Source of the DNA: Methanoculleus sp. UBA77
GTDB taxonomy: Archaea; Halobacteriota; Methanomicrobia; Methanomicrobiales; Methanoculleaceae
Reading direction: 5' to 3'
Assembly (NCBI GenBank): GCA_002499455.1
Contig: DALN01000177.1
Span: 1-10,558 of the forward strand
DNA length: 10,558 bases
Shown here: in pieces, positions 1 through 5,333 of the stretch
How positions within the stretch are numbered: position 1 is the stretch's first letter
Layout of the letters: the number at the start of each line of letters is the position of its first letter
Made by a program: the position numbers and the translations under genes
Notes under the pieces: generated by a model
What the model was told of the DNA's origin: nothing
Database searches by the model: none
Seen by the model: the letters and a program-made list of their open reading frames with translations, nothing else

Positions 1-429
1 CCCTTCATGGACCCGGTGCAGGACATGCTTCTATCGCGGCCAAGCATGCTCCGGTGCGGGTGCGGCCACGCCAACTACAGCATCATGACCGACGGGCATA
101 TCGCCCCCTGCCCCATCATGGTCGGGATGGAGGACTACTACGTTGGGCATATCGCCACCGCGGATCCCCTCCATCTTCCGGTGACGACCGTCGGGAGCCC
201 CTGCACGGCGTGCAGCCGCCTCGACTTCTGCGGCGGCCGGTGCCTCTACTCGAACATCACCCGCCCCTGGCCCGAGGAAGGGCGGCGGATCGTCTGCGGG
301 ACGGTGGAGAACCTCTATTTGGCGCTCTCGGCGGCACTCCCAGAGATCCGCCGTCTCCTTGAGGCGGGGACGATACGGATGGAAGACTTCGACCACCGGA
401 AGTACAACAGCTGCGAGATCATACCCTGA
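1..429 (+). CDS. Radical SAM/SPASM protein, C-terminal part (5' end outside window)
   Basis: The reading frame is open from base 1, so the gene starts upstream; 142 codons are visible. The fragment is cysteine-rich in the way of a SPASM-type auxiliary Fe-S domain: CGC near residue 18 of the visible part, then a CP in 'IAPCPIM', CTAC, and CGGRC, with further single cysteines in 'IVCGT' and near the C-terminus in 'KYNSCEIIP'. The arrangement and that ending recall the archaeal AF0577-like putative peptide-modifying radical SAM family, from memory and not checked. Members are thought to modify a peptide or protein by radical chemistry, but no substrate is known to me. The catalytic CxxxCxxC domain lies outside the window, so the assignment rests on the tail alone. 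It converges on the next gene across a hairpin. Confidence 0.7.
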   Translation, partial: PFMDPVQDMLLSRPSMLRCGCGHANYSIMTDGHIAPCPIMVGMEDYYVGHIATADPLHLPVTTVGSPCTACSRLDFCGGRCLYSNITRPWPEEGRRIVCGTVENLYLALSAALPEIRRLLEAGTIRMEDFDHRKYNSCEIIP

Positions 430-433
430 TTCA

Positions 434-456
434 GGGGTCCGGGGTAGCCGGACCTC
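434..456. terminator. Hairpin between convergent genes
   Basis: A perfect 7-bp stem GGTCCGG / CCGGACC (436-442 with 448-454) with a 5-nt loop extends by a G-U and a G-C pair to 434 and 456. It sits between the stop of the radical SAM gene and the stop of the opposing gene, so it could serve both. There is no strong T tract, so archaeal-type termination here is only inferred. Confidence 0.45.
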
Positions 457-1240
457 ACTCGTTCCCGAGGTTCGCGAGAAGTTCCTCTGCACCCTCCACC
501 ATGACGCGGGCGGCCTTCGCCTTCGCCTTCACGACGGCGTGGTTCCCCTCCTCGAGGGCCGCTTCCGCCTCCTGGTGAAGGGTCTCCGCCCGGTCCGTCC
601 GAGCCCTGATCTTCCTGACGTCCTGCCCCTCGGCAGCCGCGAGCTCGACCTCTTCCTGGACGGCGAGGAGGTCGCCGTAGAGCTCCTCAAGGAGTTCGCG
701 CAGTTCTTCCGTCCGGGCGGTATCCTCCTCCCGCTTCTGCCGGCCACGCTCGCGGAGAGCCTCGCGTGCCTCCTCCTGCCCTTCGATGATCGACTGTAAC
801 TCGTTCTCAACGTCTCTCACCGCCTCTGCGAGCACCCCGGCAAACGCTGTCCGGTCTTCACGGGAGGACTCGTAGCCGTCATATGCCCCGTATGCCCCGC
901 CGGCCGCCGCACCGCCGATGGCATCGCCGAGATCCCGCTCGCCCCGCATGACGCTGCCGAGGATGCTGCCTATGCCCGCCCCGGCGATGGCACCCATGAG
1001 CCCTTTCTTGATCTCTTTATGTTCGCGGTCGACGGTATAACTCACCCGGACGTTCTCCCGCTCGACCACGATCTCCATATGCCCCTCTTCGCCGGTATGC
1101 CGGACATCCATCCGCGAAGATGTATCCCCGATGCTCTGGTTGGTGATCTCCGTCCCCCTGAGCGCGAGCTGCGACATCAGCCGCTCCACGAAGTCCTGGT
1201 AAAGGGACGACACTCCCTGACCGTAGTAAATAAACGCCAT
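455..1240 (-). CDS. Glycine-zipper and coiled-coil protein of unknown function
   Basis: 261 residues. The start at 1240 is preferred over the upstream ATG at 1483 because GGAGAGG lies just ahead of it and a TATA-like box sits about 50 bp upstream. The upstream extension would be low-complexity and would cross an inverted repeat. Residues 1-75 form a globular part starting MAFIYYGQGV. Residues 80-120 are a glycine-rich zipper-like stretch (GLMGAIAGAGIGSILG, then GGAAAGGAYGAYDGY) split by a short charged loop. From about 135 to the end the protein is long, charged and Glu/Arg/Ala-rich, with the look of helical coiled coil. Glycine zippers often pack in membranes or drive oligomerisation; no signal peptide is evident. 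I do not recognise a named family. A membrane-associated or envelope-stress role is possible but unproven. Confidence 0.75.
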   Translation of the reverse strand: MAFIYYGQGVSSLYQDFVERLMSQLALRGTEITNQSIGDTSSRMDVRHTGEEGHMEIVVERENVRVSYTVDREHKEIKKGLMGAIAGAGIGSILGSVMRGERDLGDAIGGAAAGGAYGAYDGYESSREDRTAFAGVLAEAVRDVENELQSIIEGQEEAREALRERGRQKREEDTARTEELRELLEELYGDLLAVQEEVELAAAEGQDVRKIRARTDRAETLHQEAEAALEEGNHAVVKAKAKAARVMVEGAEELLANLGNE

Positions 1241-1284
1241 AACCTCTCCGTTCCCCTCTTCGATGGTAGAGGATCGTCCGGTAT

Positions 1285-1296
1285 CCAATAAAAACC
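1285..1296 (-). promoter_or_regulatory. TATA box for the glycine-zipper gene
   Basis: On the minus strand this reads GGTTTTTATTGG, an archaeal TATA-like element. Its centre is about 50 bp from the ATG at 1240, predicting a start site near 1264 and a leader of about 24 nt that holds the GGAGAGG ribosome site. It overlaps one arm of an inverted repeat. Confidence 0.5.
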
Positions 1297-1320
1297 TTCC
1301 CGGACGCGTCCGGGGGTTTT
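1291..1320. repeat. Long inverted repeat in the 1241-1394 intergenic region
   Basis: The perfect 16-bp palindrome CCCGGACGCGTCCGGG (1299-1314) is flanked by AAAACC (1291-1296) and GGTTTT (1315-1320), which also pair, leaving only a TT bulge. The combined stem is 14 bp. It lies just upstream of the minus-strand TATA element, so it may be an operator or a terminator for transcription reading in from either side. Confidence 0.6.
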
Positions 1321-1394
1321 CCGGGCAGGAGAAGCATCCCCCGCGGTCGGGGGCAACATTCATCCTCCCGGAGGAAGACCTCTCTTCAGGAACC

Positions 1395-1559
1395 ATGGCG
1401 ACCATCAGCCTCATCCTCTGCAGGATCGGGCTCCACCGCTGGGGAAGGAAACGTGGATACGACGAGTATTCATCCAACGTCATCGAGTGGGAGCAGCGGT
1501 GCGAACGGTGCGGAAAACGAAAACGGTGGGTCGAGGCGAAGCGGGACCGCCGGCGGTGA
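1395..1559 (+). CDS. Small putative zinc-binding protein, 54 aa
   Basis: A short frame starting MATISLILCRIGLHRW. Cys9 and His14 near the N-terminus pair with Cys36 and Cys39 in 'RCERCGKRKRW', a spacing that suggests one zinc site. The tail is very basic (KRDRRR). The pattern C-x4-H-x-W followed by CxxCG-x4-W is reminiscent of small phage and archaeal proteins of the DUF1660 type, recalled from memory and not searched. The start is chosen because the CxxxxHxW motif begins right after it. The ribosome site is weak (AGGA a few bases upstream). It converges on the kinase remnant with only 4 bases between the stops. RNA or DNA binding is possible; no role is claimed. Confidence 0.5.
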   Translation: MATISLILCRIGLHRWGRKRGYDEYSSNVIEWEQRCERCGKRKRWVEAKRDRRR

Positions 1560-1563
1560 GGGG

Positions 1564-1797
1564 TCAGCGGCCGGCCGGGGCACCGGCATCCCGGAACCGC
1601 CAGCGCCCCCTGGAGACCAGCATCTCGAACCGTGCACCCTGCCCGGCCTCACCGGTCTCGCGGATGACGATCCCGGTCATCGCAAGGATCTCCCGCACGA
1701 GGAAGAGCCCGAAACCGGTGTTCTTCCCGAAACCTCGCAGAAATATCTTCTCTTTCTCGCCTGCCGGTATCCCGGGGCCGCAAGATTTAGAGTAAAT
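1564..1797 (-). pseudogene. Remnant of a sensor histidine kinase (C-terminal ATPase end)
   Basis: Reading the minus strand gives an open stretch of 77 codons with no plausible start and an in-frame stop at its upstream edge (1798-1800). It contains the last boxes of a HATPase_c domain: 'PGIPAGEKEKIF' (G1-like), 'GFGKNTGFGLFLVREIL' (F and G2 boxes) and 'TGEAGQGARFEM' (final strand). These match the usual C-terminus of methanogen PAS-type sensor kinases, which end soon after this point. The N, PAS and histidine-containing regions are absent: the intact flavin reductase gene begins 36 bp upstream of this stretch on the same strand. I infer a gene truncated by deletion or rearrangement. The stop after 'GAPAGR' is probably the original one. 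Confidence 0.75.
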
Positions 1798-1835
1798 TCA
1801 GCGGAGAGACCCGGAGAACTCCCCGTTCCGGGAGG

Positions 1836-2411
1836 TTACCGGTTCACCTCCTTCCCCACCGAGAAGGCCTTCGCGAGCACGCCGGAGAAGCCGTAATACT
1901 CCTGCCGCATCGAGTCGTAGGCGAACGGCCGGATCTTCTCGATGTCAGGTTTGCCGTCTTCGCCAAGGACGCTCTCGTCCACCTTCACGTCCAGGATCTC
2001 CCCGATGAACTGGGTGTGAAGACCAATCTCGACCGTCTGGAGGAGCCGGCACTCGAGGACGACCGGGAACTCCCCGACGTACGGGGCGTTCACCAGGTCC
2101 CCCTTCACGGGGGTCAGGCCGGTCGCCGCGAACTTGTCCGTATCCCGGCCGGAGGCGATACCGAAGTAGTCCGCCTCCTTCACGTAATCCGCCGAGGGGA
2201 TGCTGATCGTGAACTCGCGCTGCTCGATGAGGTTCGCGTAGGTCTGCCGGGATTTCTGGACCGAGACCGCGACCGACGGGGGGCGCGAAGAGCAGATGCC
2301 GCCCCAGGCGGCGGCCATGACATCCGGCCGGCCGGCCGTATCGTAAGTCCCGATGATCAGGTCGGGGTGAGGATAGAGGAGTGTCCGTGGACCGATTGAT
2401 CGCTTCGTCAT
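1836..2411 (-). CDS. Flavin reductase-like domain flavoprotein
   Basis: 191 residues, the usual length for the flavin reductase-like (RutF/DIM6/NTAB) FMN-binding split-barrel family. Visible family features are the N-terminal 'MAAAWGG' after 'DVM', 'PPSVAVSVQKSRQTYANL' and 'EFTISIP', then 'YFGIASGRDTDKF' and 'VLECRL', in the expected order. The protein would bind FMN and act as a small cytosolic redox protein or flavin reductase; the partner cannot be named. The start at 2411 fits a TATA-like GGTTTATCC about 28 bp upstream, which predicts an almost leaderless mRNA. The codons for its first residues, MTKRS, are nearly repeated 17 bp upstream (cgYttcgtcat on the plus strand at 2401-2411 and 2418-2428). 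It lies between two gene remnants. Confidence 0.85.
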   Translation of the reverse strand: MTKRSIGPRTLLYPHPDLIIGTYDTAGRPDVMAAAWGGICSSRPPSVAVSVQKSRQTYANLIEQREFTISIPSADYVKEADYFGIASGRDTDKFAATGLTPVKGDLVNAPYVGEFPVVLECRLLQTVEIGLHTQFIGEILDVKVDESVLGEDGKPDIEKIRPFAYDSMRQEYYGFSGVLAKAFSVGKEVNR

Positions 2412-2435
2412 GGACTACGTTTCGTCATTTTGCCC

Positions 2436-2447
2436 GGATAAACCTTT
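2436..2447 (-). promoter_or_regulatory. TATA-like element of the flavin reductase gene
   Basis: The minus strand reads AAAGGTTTATCC. Its centre is about 28 bp from the ATG at 2411, so transcription should begin within a few bases of the start codon. No ribosome site is seen, which fits a leaderless mRNA. Confidence 0.4.
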
Positions 2448-2509
2448 TCGGGCTCCGGCAACACGGAAGGGGCCCGGCTCCCGGTCAGGCGGCACCCGCA
2501 GCGCGTCAC

Positions 2510-2616
2510 CCCCATCGTTGCGAGGACGTCGGCGTTGATAATGGCGTATCGAGGCTTGAGACGATCTCAACGACAGATAAACCCGCCACAGTCAGGATCA
2601 TCAACAGCCAGTCCAT
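2510..2616 (-). pseudogene. Frameshifted N-terminal scrap of a TerC/DUF475-like membrane protein
   Basis: From an ATG at 2616 the minus strand encodes 'MDWLLMILTVAGLSVVEIVS' then 'SLD', a hydrophobic helix followed by the acidic signature seen at the start of TerC/DUF475-type integral membrane proteins. In the next frame it continues 'AIINADVLATMG'. Adding one A to GATACGCC near 2547-2550 (GAT AAC GCC) would join them as 'SLDNAIINADVLATMG', matching the E-I-x3-S-x-D-N-A-x2-N-A-x-V-L pattern I recall for the family. After about 36 codons the similarity stops and the sequence runs into the flavin reductase promoter. I infer a single-base deletion plus loss of the rest of the gene. The shifted frame stays open without family features to a TGA at 2408-2410. 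Confidence 0.6.
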
Positions 2617-2682
2617 CTCTGTGTCGCACGATCTATCCCGACCGGGTATGAAGAGATGAGGATCGGCCCGGTGCGAGTTATG

Positions 2683-2692
2683 TTCATATACC
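2683..2692 (+). promoter_or_regulatory. TATA box of the CBS-domain gene
   Basis: TTCATATACC lies about 47 bp before the chosen start at 2734. The predicted start of transcription near 2713 leaves a leader of about 20 nt carrying GGAGG at 2721-2725. The element also reads as GGTATATGAA on the other strand, so it could once have served the decayed gene that begins at 2616. Confidence 0.55.
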
Positions 2693-2733
2693 ATACCGGC
2701 ATGAGTCAGTCGCCGTCAACGGAGGCAACAGAT

Positions 2734-3186
2734 ATGGGAATCGTGAAGTGCTGCCGTGAGCAGGTCGTCGCCGTATCGCCGGACACGCCGGCGGTGGAGG
2801 TGGCGAGGATTATGGGAGAGAAGAACGTCGGAAGCGTCGTCGTCGTCACCGGCGACAACCGGCCCACCGGGATACTTACCGACCGCGATCTTGCGGTCCG
2901 GGTCATGGCACAGGAGAAGAATCCCGGCGAGGTCAGGGCAGGCGATATCCTGACGCGGGATGTGATCACCTTCCAGGACAGCATGGGGGTCTACGAAGCC
3001 ATCCAGAAGATGACTACCGAAGGGATCCGCAGGATGCCGATCACCGATGACAACGGGAGGCTGATCGGGATCGTCACCATGGACGATATCATCCGCATGC
3101 TGGGTGAGGAGATGGCCGCTATTGCAAAGAACATCGAGAAACAGAGCCCGCCCATGCAGAAAGAGCGGCCCCCCATACCCATGTGA
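2734..3186 (+). CDS. Two-CBS-domain protein
   Basis: 150 residues made almost entirely of a tandem CBS pair (Bateman module). CBS 1 covers about residues 8-60 with 'GSVVVV' and 'GILTDRDL' (46-53). CBS 2 covers about 72-126 with 'GIRRMPI' and 'GIVTMDDI' (112-119). A short charged, proline-rich tail follows. Such stand-alone pairs bind adenosine nucleotides such as AMP, ATP or SAM and regulate a partner protein; no partner is encoded next to it. The start at 2734 is preferred over the ATGs at 2656 and 2701 because GGAGG lies 8 bp before it and the TATA box at 2683-2692 would put 2701 upstream of or at the transcript start. The gene stands alone, with decayed sequence behind it and a convergent PEBP gene ahead. 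Confidence 0.9.
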   Translation: MGIVKCCREQVVAVSPDTPAVEVARIMGEKNVGSVVVVTGDNRPTGILTDRDLAVRVMAQEKNPGEVRAGDILTRDVITFQDSMGVYEAIQKMTTEGIRRMPITDDNGRLIGIVTMDDIIRMLGEEMAAIAKNIEKQSPPMQKERPPIPM

Positions 3187-3201
3187 GGGGGCCGGCACCC
3201 A

Positions 3202-3232
3202 TTTTTCCGGCGGAGGACGAGGGTGTCCTCTG
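3202..3232. terminator. Terminator region between convergent genes
   Basis: A TTTTT run at 3202-3206 follows the CBS gene closely, as in archaeal oligo-T termination. Behind it, GAGGAC / GTCCTC (3213-3218 with 3225-3230) forms a hairpin extended by a G-U and a C-G pair to 3211 and 3232. The opposing PEBP gene ends at 3238, so the hairpin may also serve it. Confidence 0.5.
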
Positions 3233-3237
3233 CCCCC

Positions 3238-3693
3238 TTATCCGGTAGCGAAGACGATGACCTCCCCGGTCTGGTTCATCGACCCTTCCATCGTCCGGAC
3301 CATCTCCTCCCAGGTCGCGCCGGGATCGAGCGGGAGATCGAGGTCGAGCGCGTAGACCCTGAAGAGGTAGGCCTCGGTCGTTCCGGCCTGCGGGCAGGGG
3401 CCACGGTACCCGATGGTGCCGAAATCGTTTCTCCCCTGCACGGCGTGGAGAGGCGACTCCACCTCACCTTCGGCCGGGAACCCGGCCGGGATCTCCCCGA
3501 CGGCGGGGAGGTTCCAGAGCACCCACGCCACCCGCGAAGGTCCGTCCTCGGGACTCGCCGTCGCAAGGATCGCGAGCGACTTGATGTTCGGGAGGATGCC
3601 CTCAACACGGATCGGGGGCGAGCGGTTCGCCCCCTTGCAGGTGTACTCCGGCGGGAACTCTTCGAAATCCAGTGATACTACCAGGTTCGGCAT
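3238..3693 (-). CDS. PEBP / YbhB-like protein, paralogue 1 (degenerate pocket)
   Basis: 151 residues, normal length for prokaryotic YbhB/YbcL (Raf-kinase-inhibitor-like) proteins. Family features present: 'EEFPPEYTCKGANRSPPI' near the start, 'WNLPAVGEIPAGFP' (60-73), 'AVQGRNDFGTIGYRGPCP' (84-101). Family members have a small anion or phosphate-ligand pocket built from DPDxP, a His before Trp, and an HR(Y/F) motif. Here the aligned residues are ASPED (46-50), Ala56 before Trp57, and Glu107-Ala108, so all three elements are changed. The scaffold is kept while the pocket is lost, pointing to a new ligand, a binding-only role, or relaxed selection. It has its own TATA box and GGAG 9 bp before the start. 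Molecular roles of archaeal PEBPs are largely unknown. Confidence 0.9.
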   Translation of the reverse strand: MPNLVVSLDFEEFPPEYTCKGANRSPPIRVEGILPNIKSLAILATASPEDGPSRVAWVLWNLPAVGEIPAGFPAEGEVESPLHAVQGRNDFGTIGYRGPCPQAGTTEAYLFRVYALDLDLPLDPGATWEEMVRTMEGSMNQTGEVIVFATG

Positions 3694-3728
3694 ATTATCA
3701 GTCTCCGTCGATAGCCTCCATCGGGAAA

Positions 3729-3742
3729 TAAAGTATAAAAAG
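3729..3742 (-). promoter_or_regulatory. TATA box of PEBP paralogue 1
   Basis: The minus strand reads CTTTTTATACTTTATTT across this stretch, a strong archaeal TATA element. Its centre is about 42 bp from the ATG at 3693, predicting a leader of about 16 nt. It lies in the 60-bp gap after paralogue 2, so paralogue 1 can be transcribed alone. Confidence 0.65.
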
Positions 3743-3753
3743 GGTTTGTGCGG

Positions 3754-4221
3754 TCACCGGGCATACATGGCGGTGGTCTCGCCGAACTGGAGGACATGCC
3801 CCTGCATCGCAGCGATGAGGTCGTGCTTCCCTGCACCGGGCGCGAGATCGAGCATGGCATCGAGCCCGTAGACTTTGAAGAGATACCGGTGCGTCTCCCC
3901 CGGGGGAGGGCAGGGGCCGCGCCAGCCGATGGTCCCGTAGTCGTTCGTCCCCTGGACGGCGCTCACCGGATCGGTCACGACACCCTGCGGGGGGATGCCC
4001 TCCGGGAGCAGGGCTACCGGCTGGAGGTTCCAGATGATCCAGGTCGTGAAGGAGCACCCGGGTTCGAAGGGGTTCAACGCAAAGATCGCCATGGACTTCG
4101 TCTCCGGGGTGAACCCCCGGATCCTCAGCTCGGGAGAGCGATCGGGGCCGTCGCAGGTGTTCCAGAGAGGGAACTCTGCCGACCGGAGAGAGACAACCAG
4201 TTCGGTAACTTTTGAGGCCAT
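3754..4221 (-). CDS. PEBP / YbhB-like protein, paralogue 2 (partly degenerate pocket)
   Basis: 155 residues with the PEBP landmarks 'EFPLWNTCDGPDRSPELRI', 'WNLQPVALLPEGIPPQG' and 'AVQGTNDYGTIGWRGPCPPP' (88-107). The last pocket motif is intact (GETHRYLF, His111-Arg112-Tyr113). The DPDAP motif is replaced by NPFEP (50-54), and the His before Trp is Thr60. It is therefore midway between the canonical paralogues 3 and 4 and the more altered paralogue 1. The only ATG is at 4221, with a TATA-like box about 26 bp upstream, so the mRNA is probably leaderless. A cytosolic location is inferred, as no signal peptide is present. Confidence 0.9.
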   Translation of the reverse strand: MASKVTELVVSLRSAEFPLWNTCDGPDRSPELRIRGFTPETKSMAIFALNPFEPGCSFTTWIIWNLQPVALLPEGIPPQGVVTDPVSAVQGTNDYGTIGWRGPCPPPGETHRYLFKVYGLDAMLDLAPGAGKHDLIAAMQGHVLQFGETTAMYAR

Positions 4222-4241
4222 ACAGGGCTCTCGACGATGGC

Positions 4242-4252
4242 TGATAAAAAGG
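4242..4252 (-). promoter_or_regulatory. TATA box of PEBP paralogue 2
   Basis: The minus strand reads CCTTTTTATCAG in the 50-bp gap between paralogues 2 and 3. The centre is about 26 bp from the ATG at 4221, which places the transcript start at or next to the start codon. Confidence 0.55.
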
Positions 4253-4271
4253 TTGTGGAGACAAAGACGCC

Positions 4272-4763
4272 TCAGGTCCGGAGAAGGGATCCGGACGAGG
4301 CTCCGGGCACCCTGCCGCGTTCGTAGACCGCCATCGTCTCGCCGTAGCCGGTGGCGGCCTCCGAGAGCGCATCTTCAAGGAAGGACCGCCCGGAGCCCGG
4401 CGGGAGATCGAGTTCCCGCGCCACGCTCCAGACCCGGATGAAGAAACGGTGCGAGGCACCCTTCGGGGGGCAGGGGCCTGCGTAGCCGGTCCTCCGGAAG
4501 TCATTCGTTCCCTGGACTGCCGGGACCGGGCGCGAGACCCGGGGCTCCGGGGGGATGCCCGCGGGGATCTCGCCGGTCGCGGGGATGTTCCAGGCAAGCC
4601 AGTGGGTGAACGTGCCCCGCGGTGCATCCGGGTCGTCCATGACGACCGCAACGTAGGGCGCATCCGATCCCCCGACCCTGATCCGCGGAGAACGGTTCTC
4701 CCCGTCACAGGTGTGCTCCGGGGGAAACCTGTCGAAATCAACCTCGATGGTCAGGTTCTGCAT
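4272..4763 (-). CDS. PEBP / YbhB-like protein, paralogue 3 (canonical pocket)
   Basis: 163 residues. All family motifs are intact: 'FPPEHTCDGENRSPRI' (13-28), DPDAP (44-48), His54-Trp55 followed by 'LAWNIPATGEIPAGIPP', 'AVQGTNDFRRTGYAGPCPP' (82-100) and the His105-Arg106-Phe107 motif. It carries a C-terminal extension of about 14 residues (GRVPGASSGSLLRT) missing from the others. Canonical residues suggest a working ligand pocket; the natural ligand of bacterial and archaeal family members is not established. GGAGG sits 10 bp before the start and a TATA box about 40 bp before, so it is its own transcription unit. The start codon is ATG at 4763; an ATG slightly upstream is out of frame. Confidence 0.92.
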   Translation of the reverse strand: MQNLTIEVDFDRFPPEHTCDGENRSPRIRVGGSDAPYVAVVMDDPDAPRGTFTHWLAWNIPATGEIPAGIPPEPRVSRPVPAVQGTNDFRRTGYAGPCPPKGASHRFFIRVWSVARELDLPPGSGRSFLEDALSEAATGYGETMAVYERGRVPGASSGSLLRT

Positions 4764-4800
4764 ACTTGCTGCTCCTCCGGCACCTCCATGCGGGAGATCG

Positions 4801-4808
4801 CATATACC
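4801..4808 (-). promoter_or_regulatory. TATA box of PEBP paralogue 3
   Basis: The minus strand reads GAGGTATATGCG around this point. The centre is about 42 bp from the ATG at 4763, giving a leader of about 17 nt that includes GGAGG. Confidence 0.5.
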
Positions 4809-4838
4809 TCTTGCGCCGGCCAGGTCTGACCCTGGACC

Positions 4839-5318
4839 CTAGCACCGGGACGGCTCCACCTCGGCCGCTCTCCCGTATGCCGCCATGGCCTCGCCGTACT
4901 CCCGGATGGCGTCTCCCATGGCACGCCCGAGTTCGACCCGGTCGGCTCCCGGTGCGATATCGAGCGCCCGTGCAAGCCCGTAGACCCGGAAGAGATACCG
5001 GTGCGACTCTCCCCGGAGCGGACAGGGGCCGCTGTAGCCGATCTTCCCGGCATCGTTCGTCCCCTGGACCGCGGCAACCGGTTGCGAGACGACCCCCTCG
5101 AGAGGGAGATTCCCGGGGATCCTCTCCGTGGCCGGAATGTTCCAGACCATCCAGTGGGTGAAGGTGCCTCCGGCCGCATCGGGGTCCTCCAGGATGACCG
5201 CAAGATACGGTGCCCTCCCGCCGAGGACCGTGATTGCGGGCGAAGTATCGGCACCGTCGCAGGTATGCTCCGGCGGGAAGATGCCAAAGCCCGGTATCAC
5301 GATCAAGGGTTCGACCAT
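4839..5318 (-). CDS. PEBP / YbhB-like protein, paralogue 4 (near-canonical pocket)
   Basis: 159 residues. Motifs are 'IFPPEHTCDGADTSPAI' (13-29), DPDAA (45-49, the final Pro changed to Ala), His55-Trp56 with 'MVWNIPATERIPGNLP', 'AVQGTNDAGKIGYSGPCP' (83-100) and His106-Arg107-Tyr108. The pocket should be functional. The gene starts only 15 bp after the phosphoribosyltransferase stop and has GAGGCGGGG just ahead of its ATG but no clear TATA box, so it is probably co-transcribed with that gene. It is the only one of the four paralogues placed in an operon, and by position may be the founder of the array; that is an inference. Confidence 0.92.
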   Translation of the reverse strand: MVEPLIVIPGFGIFPPEHTCDGADTSPAITVLGGRAPYLAVILEDPDAAGGTFTHWMVWNIPATERIPGNLPLEGVVSQPVAAVQGTNDAGKIGYSGPCPLRGESHRYLFRVYGLARALDIAPGADRVELGRAMGDAIREYGEAMAAYGRAAEVEPSRC

Positions 5319-5333
5319 TCTTCCCCGCCTCTA

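Noticed and set aside
1241..1483. 81-codon N-terminal extension of the glycine-zipper protein
   Set aside because: It lacks a ribosome site at its ATG, runs through the inverted repeat and the TATA element, and overlaps the oppositely oriented small gene.
2381..2659. 92-codon plus-strand open frame across the intergenic region
   Set aside because: No ribosome site or domain features; the opposite strand explains the region better as a TerC/DUF475-like remnant plus a promoter.
3698..4741. 347-codon open frame on the minus strand
   Set aside because: It overlaps PEBP paralogues 2 and 3 in another frame and is rich in Arg, Ser and Pro, as expected of a shadow frame in GC-rich DNA. The PEBP frames carry clear family motifs.
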